Positions 33,592 to 39,135 of a stretch of DNA of 39,135 nucleotides are shown here, one piece after another. Position numbers and translations under genes: made by a program. Every line of letters starts with the position of its first letter. Positions within the stretch are counted from its first letter, which is position 1. This DNA comes from Thermoplasmata archaeon (GTDB taxonomy: Archaea; Thermoplasmatota; Thermoplasmata; Halarchaeoplasmatales; Halarchaeoplasmataceae), in the NCBI GenBank assembly GCA_003560595.1, contig PWKY01000072.1, positions 1-39,135 of the forward strand. Direction: 5' to 3'. Under the pieces are notes generated by a model. That model did no database searches. It saw only the letters and a list, made by a program, of their open reading frames with translations, and was not told where the DNA came from.

Positions 33592-35475
33592 CTAACCAAC
33601 GAAGACAGGTCTTTTAGAGATATTCTTAGGTACAGGAAGACCTCTGAAAGGAAGTCGGCCTTGTTTACGGCTGAGTTCTTTCTTCAGTTCTTCAACATCC
33701 ATCGAGACCTGTTCTCCACTTTCACGCACTCGAACGGACAACTCCCCACTTTCGACCTCTCTAGAACCGATTATGACCACATATGGGATCCACTCTTTCT
33801 CAGCCTCACGTACCTTTCTTCCCACGGTCCTGTCCGTATCGTCGATGTCTACACGGACACCTGTGAACTCGTTCGATAGTTTCTCAACGAACTCGATCTG
33901 ATCTTCCGAAACCGGTAATAGCCTGAGTTGAGTAGGTGCTAGCCAGTATGGGAACGACGGTTTAACACCCCTAGACATCTCTTCCGCAGCCCTTTCCAGA
34001 AGGGTGAACATCACCCGCTCGATACCACCGCTGGGCGATAGGTGGAGTATGTATGGATGCTTTTCTTCCCCATCCGAATCAACGAATTTGATCCCGTAAC
34101 GCTCTGCGTTCTCCACATCGATCTGATCCGTAACGAGGGCACTGGCCCTACCGGAAGAGTCGATATAGTTGAACTCGTATTTCAATACGAAGTAAAAGAA
34201 CTGATCCTCCCATATCTCTACCAAGGCAGGTTTACCATAATTTTTCACTAATCTATTTAGGTGTTCGCGATGTTCTTCAAATATCTCCCTTGTACATCTG
34301 ATAGCTAGTTCCAATCCATCGGGCACTCCTATCCCGATACCGTTCAACACGTCCATGGCCAGGTCCATACGGACCATCATCTCTTCTTTAGCCTGGTCCA
34401 TATCTCTGCACAAGGCGTGGGAGTCGGGCATGGTGAAGGCCCTCTGTCTCCTTAAACCGCTTATCTCGCCCCTCTGCTCAACTCTGAATGAATATCGGGT
34501 CAATTCGTAGAGACGTAGAGGTAGGTTCCTGTAAGATACGGTCATATCTTTGGCCATGAGGAACTGTCCAAAGCAAGCGGCGAACCTCAAGAACACATCT
34601 TTATCGGGAGTCGCGATGGTATATTGTCTAGCCGGGAATCTATCGAGATAGCTCTTCAAAGTAGGGTGGTTCATGTCGTACATTATAGGTGACTCGATCT
34701 CCATTGCACCGTACTCTCTTGTTTTGGTACTGACAAAGTCCTCGAGTAAACCTTTTATCAGCCTACCCTTCGGATAGTAGCGCAAGTTGCCGGGATCGGA
34801 GCCGGGTTCGTAATCCACCAGTTCGTGTTCATGCATCAGCCTTATGTGAGGGGGTTCCTTACCTTCGGTGCGTTTTCCCCCGGCTTCATAGGTGATGAAA
34901 CGTTCTAGACCTTCTTCTCCTCCAAAATCATACCCTCGGACTTTATCGGATACTGTGACTTCATGAAATCCACCGTCAAGATCCAATATGCCCCAGGTAG
35001 ATTGCATCTCCTCTTCCGCTTCTAAGGCCTTAGAGACCACTTCTCCCTTTTCACCCTCGGGTACGATCTCCTTTGAGAGCTCGGAGAGTGGATGTCCTTT
35101 ACAGCTCAACTTGAAGGCTTTGTACCAACCGAAGGGTGAACGGTGAACCGTGTACTCCTCCGAAAGGATACTTTCCATCCCTTTCAATACTTCGACGGCG
35201 GTGTCGGGAGACGATAGGTCTGAGCTAAGATGTGCGTAGGGGTAGAGCATTATACGTTCTATGCCCAGCTGTTCCGCCACTTTTTTGACTTCGTCCACAC
35301 CCTGGTCCACGACTTCTTTCTCCCTACCCTCGTCACCTTTTTCTACGGCGGTGAACACGGATAAACATTCTTCCATCCTTCCTTCTTTCATCTCTTCGGA
35401 TATGTCCTCAGCCACAGGCGTGTCCTTCTTTACCTCGTACTCAAGATAATCCGAATGGATGAGAAGAAGTTTCAC
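33592..35475 (-). CDS. thrS: Threonyl-tRNA synthetase, archaeal type
   Basis: A 627-residue synthetase with the archaeal N-terminal editing domain (about residues 1-145, D-aminoacyl-tRNA deacylase-like, starting MKLLLIHSDYLEYEV), then the class II catalytic core: RFAACFGQFL with the first zinc cysteine, RLYELTRYSFRVEQRGEISGLRRQRAFTMPD with motif 2, the zinc histidines, and motif 3 in GGIERVMFTLLE; the anticodon-binding domain follows (QLRLLPVSEDQIEFV). The start is a GTG that overlaps the stop of the small membrane protein gene (GTGA). The editing domain hydrolyses Ser-tRNA(Thr). Confidence 0.95.
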   Translation of the reverse strand: MKLLLIHSDYLEYEVKKDTPVAEDISEEMKEGRMEECLSVFTAVEKGDEGREKEVVDQGVDEVKKVAEQLGIERIMLYPYAHLSSDLSSPDTAVEVLKGMESILSEEYTVHRSPFGWYKAFKLSCKGHPLSELSKEIVPEGEKGEVVSKALEAEEEMQSTWGILDLDGGFHEVTVSDKVRGYDFGGEEGLERFITYEAGGKRTEGKEPPHIRLMHEHELVDYEPGSDPGNLRYYPKGRLIKGLLEDFVSTKTREYGAMEIESPIMYDMNHPTLKSYLDRFPARQYTIATPDKDVFLRFAACFGQFLMAKDMTVSYRNLPLRLYELTRYSFRVEQRGEISGLRRQRAFTMPDSHALCRDMDQAKEEMMVRMDLAMDVLNGIGIGVPDGLELAIRCTREIFEEHREHLNRLVKNYGKPALVEIWEDQFFYFVLKYEFNYIDSSGRASALVTDQIDVENAERYGIKFVDSDGEEKHPYILHLSPSGGIERVMFTLLERAAEEMSRGVKPSFPYWLAPTQLRLLPVSEDQIEFVEKLSNEFTGVRVDIDDTDRTVGRKVREAEKEWIPYVVIIGSREVESGELSVRVRESGEQVSMDVEELKKELSRKQGRLPFRGLPVPKNISKRPVFVG

Positions 35476-35663
35476 AGCACCGCCCCCATGTTAAGCGTCA
35501 ATAAACCAGGCATTATGAACTCTATCAGTAACATCCCGAACAGTGTTCCCAGTAAAAAGGCGATGATCAACAAACCCGCCCTATGTTCTTCTTTTTCTTC
35601 ATATCGTCTCAGCCTTTCATCCCATTCTAACAGCTCAACTGTTTTTTCCAATCCCGTGGACAT
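35472..35663 (-). CDS. Small single-span membrane protein upstream of thrS
   Basis: A 63-residue protein. An acidic/basic N-terminal half (STGLEKTVELLEWDERLRRYEEKEEHR) is followed by one hydrophobic helix (GLLIIAFLLGTLFGMLLIEFIMPGLL). The ATG at 35663 is preferred because it lies 4 nt after the preceding stop and behind GAGGA; ATG codons at 35678 and 35681 and a TTG at 35696 are alternatives. Its TGA overlaps the GTG start of thrS. No family is recognised. Confidence 0.65.
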   Translation of the reverse strand: MSTGLEKTVELLEWDERLRRYEEKEEHRAGLLIIAFLLGTLFGMLLIEFIMPGLLTLNMGAVL

Positions 35664-35667
35664 GGTC

Positions 35668-35934
35668 TCATTCCTCATCATTTTCTGATCTGGCAAGTAG
35701 TATCAAACCAGTGCAGCTTTCACATGCTCGTATCTCGGTGTCCCAACAGCCCTCTTTGCAAACCCATCTACCGCAGAAACCGCACTGTATTATCTCTTTT
35801 TTTACTTTGGTGTCTTTACATAGATCACAGACGAAACCTTCCAGCGAATCTATGGGCTCTTCCGGGCTCTGGCCCGGTTCCCTTACTCTAGATATCTGTT
35901 TCATCACCTTATCAAATGTATCTCTGGAACGCAT
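35668..35934 (-). CDS. Small cysteine-rich zinc-finger protein
   Basis: An 88-residue protein with eight cysteines arranged as four CxxC-type pairs: CDLC, CGFC, CKEGC and CESC, between about residues 36 and 78. The spacing suggests two zinc sites of a treble-clef or RING/B-box-like fold. Function unknown. A TATA-like TTTTATACT (about 35957-35965) lies about 25 nt before the ATG, so the message may be leaderless. It leads the three-gene cluster ending in thrS. Confidence 0.7.
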   Translation of the reverse strand: MRSRDTFDKVMKQISRVREPGQSPEEPIDSLEGFVCDLCKDTKVKKEIIQCGFCGRWVCKEGCWDTEIRACESCTGLILLARSENDEE

Positions 35935-36024
35935 ATCTCGTCATTAAGTGTACGCTAGTATAAAAGTTTTCGATGTCCTAGTACCCCAACAGATATAAAG
36001 CATACCGGCAGATTAAGAGAATCG

Positions 36025-36624
36025 ATGTCAGCGTACAACAAGAAAGATGGATTTTACCGCCGTGCGAAAAAAGAAGGATACCGTTCCCGTGCAGTTTACA
36101 AGTTAAAACAGATAGATGAAAAATTCAACATATTCCAGCCCGATCTCACCGTACTCGATCTCGGTGCAGCCCCGGGGGGATGGAGCCAATATGCTGTAGA
36201 GATGGTCGGTCCGGGAAATGTAATGGCCGTTGACTTAAAGGGTATGAGAGATGTAGATGGTGTAGAACAGTACAGGGCGGACGTTACCGACGAAGCCGCC
36301 ATGAGGAGGATATTGATAATCGCTGATGAGATAGACGTGGTGATCTCGGATATGGCCCCGGATATAAGCGGAAACTACAGTCTCGATCAAGCAAGGTCTG
36401 TCTATCTAGCTCGCTCCGCCCTGGATGTATGTCGCTGGGTGCTGAGAGAAGGGGGTAGTTTTGTCGTTAAAGTCTTCCAGGGTGAAGATTTCAACGATCT
36501 ACTCGAAGAGATCAGAGGGGGTTTTAGATTCGTAAAGTGTCATTCCCCTGAAGCCTCCCGAGATTCGAGTTCAGAGATGTACGTGATAGGTAAGGGGTTT
36601 TTAGGCTATGGCCAAAAAGATTAA
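36025..36624 (+). CDS. rlmE: RlmE/FtsJ-type 23S rRNA 2'-O-methyltransferase
   Basis: A 199-residue RrmJ/FtsJ family methyltransferase. The N-terminal KKDGFYRRAKKEGYRSRAVYKL carries the first catalytic lysine; the SAM site is LDLGAAPGGWSQYA; the second catalytic residue is the Asp of VVISDMAPDISGNYS, the lysine of SFVVKVFQGEDF is the third and Glu in SSSEMYVIGKGF the fourth, giving a complete K-D-K-E tetrad. It methylates ribose in 23S rRNA or tRNA. A TATA-like AGATATAAAGC lies about 30 nt upstream. Confidence 0.93.
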   Translation: MSAYNKKDGFYRRAKKEGYRSRAVYKLKQIDEKFNIFQPDLTVLDLGAAPGGWSQYAVEMVGPGNVMAVDLKGMRDVDGVEQYRADVTDEAAMRRILIIADEIDVVISDMAPDISGNYSLDQARSVYLARSALDVCRWVLREGGSFVVKVFQGEDFNDLLEEIRGGFRFVKCHSPEASRDSSSEMYVIGKGFLGYGQKD

Positions 36625-36656
36625 TAACTAAGAAAGGTTTATTATTACTGGTCATC

Positions 36657-36881
36657 ATGAAAACGTACATCAAACTGGTATTTCACAGCGATGGTGAAAA
36701 GCCCTCTGAAATAGTTGATATACTCTACGGACTGGGGTTCGAACCCCAGAAGGGAGAATATGATATGGTGTACAAATGGAACAATGAAGCAACGGTATCC
36801 GACGCGATCTGGTTCGCGGACAAGATCCACGCTGCACTGAACGGTCTAGGCGTTTCATTCTCCATCGAAACTACTGAGTAA
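36657..36881 (+). CDS. Conserved-looking small protein, unknown
   Basis: A 74-residue protein with no recognised family. The sequence alternates strands and helices (TYIKLVFHSD, then SEIVDILYGLGFEPQ, YDMVYKW, and a helix SDAIWFADKIHAALNGLGVSFSIETTE), suggesting a ferredoxin-like alpha-beta fold. It has no cysteines and no membrane segment. It begins 32 nt after rlmE on the same strand and may be co-transcribed with it. Confidence 0.65.
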   Translation: MKTYIKLVFHSDGEKPSEIVDILYGLGFEPQKGEYDMVYKWNNEATVSDAIWFADKIHAALNGLGVSFSIETTE

Positions 36882-36883
36882 AA

Positions 36884-36900
36884 AAAATAAAAAAAGAGGG
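36884..36900 (-). terminator. Poly-T terminator after porB
   Basis: On the minus strand the porB stop is followed by CTCTTTTTTTATTTTTTT, a T-run suited to archaeal termination, in the gap between convergent genes. Confidence 0.6.
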
Positions 36901-36914
36901 AAATGGGTTAGCTA

Positions 36915-37793
36915 TCAGAAGCCGTACTTTTCACACTTTTCATCGACTTCTTTTTGGATCTTTTCGATATCCTTTTCGGATAGATGTCTGAACCTTCTCT
37001 GTGGGCGTAAGTATTCCTCTACTGGCTTCCTCTTCTTTGGCTTGACTGTAACGTTCAGGTTGCATATGTCTCCATCCTCGGCTTCCCACAGTACGAAAAC
37101 ACCGGTCTCCACAGCAAGTCTGGCGATACTGATGGTGTCGTCGCTTCCGTGTCTCCATCCCGTTGGACATGGTGAGAACACGTGTAGGAAAGCCGGACCG
37201 TCAGTTTCTATCGCCTTCTTTACCTTCTTCTTAAGATCGGGTATATGTGAGATAGAAGCAGTTGCCGTGTAGGGTATTCCATGGGCGGCGCATATAGCGG
37301 CTATCGGTTTTTTCGGCCTGTGTTCACCGATGCTCAGTTTACCCGCTGGTGAAGTCGTTGTGCTCGCTCCGTAAGGTGTGGAACTGCATCTCTGAATACC
37401 TGTGTTCATGTAGGCCTCGTTGTCCAGACATACATAGGTTATGTTATGCCCTCTTTCCAGCATACCTGAGAGTGCTTGGAAGCCGATATCGAAGGTTCCG
37501 CCGTCACCACCGAAGGCTATGACGTTCACACCTTCTTTCTTTCCCAACTCTTTAAGAGCGACCTCAACACCGGAAGCTACGCTTGCGGAGTTCTCGAAAG
37601 CTGCGTGTATAATAGGTATCTCCCAGGCGGTTTCAGGATATCCTGTAGAGATCACTTCTAAACAACCCGTACATATTGTCGCTATGGTATCCGGACCCGC
37701 GACTTTCAGTATCTGTCTGACCGCAGTACCTTCACCGCAGCCCGCGCATGCTCTGTGCCCGGAAGCAAATAATTCTAGTTCTTCTTCTGCCAT
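36915..37793 (-). CDS. porB: 2-oxoacid:ferredoxin oxidoreductase beta subunit (pyruvate-type)
   Basis: A 292-residue TPP-binding subunit. The N-terminus [18 protein letters not shown] carries two of the cluster-ligating cysteines; [18 protein letters not shown] and [12 protein letters not shown] give the TPP/magnesium site. It catalyses oxidative decarboxylation of a 2-oxoacid (pyruvate most likely) with ferredoxin as electron acceptor. GAGGTGATC sits just upstream of the ATG at 37793; the GTG at 37802 is part of that site. The gene follows porA with 5 nt between stop and start. Confidence 0.93.
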   Translation of the reverse strand: MAEEELELFASGHRACAGCGEGTAVRQILKVAGPDTIATICTGCLEVISTGYPETAWEIPIIHAAFENSASVASGVEVALKELGKKEGVNVIAFGGDGGTFDIGFQALSGMLERGHNITYVCLDNEAYMNTGIQRCSSTPYGASTTTSPAGKLSIGEHRPKKPIAAICAAHGIPYTATASISHIPDLKKKVKKAIETDGPAFLHVFSPCPTGWRHGSDDTISIARLAVETGVFVLWEAEDGDICNLNVTVKPKKRKPVEEYLRPQRRFRHLSEKDIEKIQKEVDEKCEKYGF

Positions 37794-37798
37794 CTTGA

Positions 37799-38995
37799 TC
37801 ACCTCAGTACATCCTCGTTAACGTTTATCCATTCAACCGGCTTTCCCAAGTTACCCGTATCGACCGCTTTCTTTGTCATCTCGTACATCTCTTCGAAATT
37901 TTTGACGAATATCTCTCGGCCGCCGAGACCGGTTATGAAGTTTTTCAATATCGGTTTTTCTTCGTCATTAGTATATGCGGCGGCTAGATCCGAGTACATG
38001 GCACCGTAGGCACCAGGTGATATGTTCCTGTCTACAACAGCGACACCTTTTACTCCAGATAATATCTCTTTCAGTTCGGGAGACGGGAAAGGTCTGAACA
38101 CGGTCAGTTTGATCAAACCGACTTTCTTGCCTTCCTTTCTCAACTTCTTCACTGCTTCCCGGGCGGTTCCTGTCATGGAGCCCATGGTGATCAACACTAT
38201 TTCAGCGTCATCGCAGTAGTATGGTGTGGCTTTGTTGTATTCCCTGCCGAACATCTCTTCATACTCTTCGAATACCTCGTCTATGACATCCCTACTGCCT
38301 TCGATGGCCTCGACCTGAGCTTGTTTGAACTCCTGATAATATTCAGGTGTACCGAAGGAGCCGAAAGTAGCCGGTTCTTTTGGATCCAGCTTGCCATGTG
38401 GAGGCTCGTAAGGGGGTAAGAAATCATCCACATCTTCCTGTGCCGGTACATCGACACCCTCTATGGTATGTGTCAATACGAAGGCGTCTATGCCCACCAT
38501 CACGGGCAGTAGTACTCTCTTGTCTTCTCCGATCCTGAAGGCGTTTATCATGAGATCCAATCCTTCCTGATTGTTCTCCGCATAGAACTGCAGCCAACCG
38601 GAGTCCCTGGAAGCTACCGTGTCTTGATGGTCGCACCATATATTGATGGGGGCTGAAAGTGCTCTGTTTCCCACAGCCATCACCATAGGTAAACGCATAC
38701 CGGATGCGATGAAAAGCATCTCGTGCATCAAAGCTACACCCTGTGACGCCGAAGCGGTGCACACCCTTGCACCAGTAGCCGCTGCACCGATACACGCACT
38801 CATAGCTGAATGTTCGCTCTCTACGTTGATCATGGATGCATCCAGTTCACCATCGGCTACGAATTCCGACATCTTCTCAGGGAATAAGGTCGATGGAGTT
38901 ATGGGGTAAGCCGGTATAACGTTCGGTCGGCATAGCTTGGCTCCCATGGCCGTGGCCATGTTTCCTTTTATCGTCATCGCTTTTTGTTCTCCCAT
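37799..38995 (-). CDS. porA: 2-oxoacid:ferredoxin oxidoreductase alpha subunit (pyruvate-type)
   Basis: A 398-residue alpha subunit with the TPP pyrimidine-binding/pyruvate-binding domain. Typical stretches are [51 protein letters not shown], and near the C-terminus [13 protein letters not shown] and VAVVDRN. The FRPFP context favours pyruvate over longer 2-oxoacids. GGAGAAGTGAT precedes the ATG, 4 nt after the end of the delta subunit gene. Confidence 0.93.
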   Translation of the reverse strand: MGEQKAMTIKGNMATAMGAKLCRPNVIPAYPITPSTLFPEKMSEFVADGELDASMINVESEHSAMSACIGAAATGARVCTASASQGVALMHEMLFIASGMRLPMVMAVGNRALSAPINIWCDHQDTVASRDSGWLQFYAENNQEGLDLMINAFRIGEDKRVLLPVMVGIDAFVLTHTIEGVDVPAQEDVDDFLPPYEPPHGKLDPKEPATFGSFGTPEYYQEFKQAQVEAIEGSRDVIDEVFEEYEEMFGREYNKATPYYCDDAEIVLITMGSMTGTAREAVKKLRKEGKKVGLIKLTVFRPFPSPELKEILSGVKGVAVVDRNISPGAYGAMYSDLAAAYTNDEEKPILKNFITGLGGREIFVKNFEEMYEMTKKAVDTGNLGKPVEWINVNEDVLR

Positions 38996-38999
38996 GGTA

Positions 39000-39135
39000 T
39001 CACTTCTCCTCCTTGACCATAATGATCGCCTTTACTGGACATTCAGATGCACATATTCCGCATCCTTTACAGTAGTCGAGATCGTACTCTATCCCATCTT
39101 CTATCTTTTTTATAGCTCCATCGGGACAGTAATCG
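39000..39135 (-). CDS. porD: Pyruvate:ferredoxin oxidoreductase delta subunit (ferredoxin-like), partial
   Basis: The C-terminal 44 residues of a 4Fe-4S ferredoxin-type protein, cut by the window edge. The visible part includes [10 protein letters not shown] and the cluster motif [16 protein letters not shown], ending IIMVKEEK. It relays electrons from the TPP site to ferredoxin. Order delta, alpha, beta is the standard archaeal arrangement; the gamma subunit must lie outside the window. Confidence 0.88.
   Translation of the reverse strand, partial: DYCPDGAIKKIEDGIEYDLDYCKGCGICASECPVKAIIMVKEEK

Noticed and set aside
1-39135. Insertion sequences, integrases or attachment sites
   Set aside because: No transposase or recombinase gene was seen, and no tRNA gene with flanking direct repeats.

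Overview
This window is archaeal chromosomal DNA. Marker genes are PCNA, the primase large subunit PriL, the Fap7/AK6-type kinase, archaeal ThrRS, archaeal phosphoglycerate mutase ApgM, the GTP cyclohydrolase MptA, archaeosortase A, a COG1325 exosome-associated protein and an archaeal SRP RNA. TATA boxes lie about 25 nt upstream of start codons (often leaderless transcripts), and internal operon genes have GGTGAT/GGAG-type ribosome binding sites. The gene set suggests a euryarchaeote, perhaps an uncultured Thermoplasmatota-like lineage; the exact lineage cannot be fixed without a phylogeny.

Layout. 1-6840 (minus): an AT-rich run with a receiver-PAS-GAF-PAS-PAS protein, an AAA/STAND-type ATPase, two small pilin-like membrane proteins, a TPR protein and an SbcD-related phosphoesterase. 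7040-8230: an EamA transporter convergent with the SRP RNA gene. 8271-12480: a Trm9-like methyltransferase, a DUF92 membrane protein overlapping apgM, an adenosine-specific kinase and mptA. 12481-19251: a methyltransferase, PCNA, a DegT aminotransferase, PriL, a CDP-alcohol phosphotransferase, Fap7/AK6 kinase and a bacterial-type exonuclease VII pair (xseA-xseB). 19311-25785: a winged-helix regulator and a 1899-residue membrane-anchored subtilisin-like protease with a 13-residue-repeat stalk.

25809-28073 (minus): OsmC-like protein, small zinc ribbon, a GC-rich structured RNA candidate, an AbrB-like protein, a TauE/SafE permease and a previously short-ORF 57-residue membrane protein. 28272-31062 (plus): an SLC13-type transporter, a universal stress protein and archaeosortase A. 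31042-35934: a ubiquitin-like sulfur carrier and COG1325 protein, an LsrF-like class I aldolase/thiolase with an MDR dehydrogenase, then ThrRS preceded by two small proteins. 36025-39135: RlmE/FtsJ methyltransferase, a small unknown protein, and the 2-oxoacid:ferredoxin oxidoreductase genes beta, alpha and a truncated ferredoxin-type delta subunit at the window edge.

Most of the window is housekeeping (replication, translation, RNA processing, central carbon metabolism). The parts most worth a second look are the structured RNA at about 26430-26640, which can form two mutually exclusive helices just before a zinc-ribbon start codon, the giant protease with its repeat stalk, and the sensor/ATPase/pilin-like/TPR cluster at the left end.
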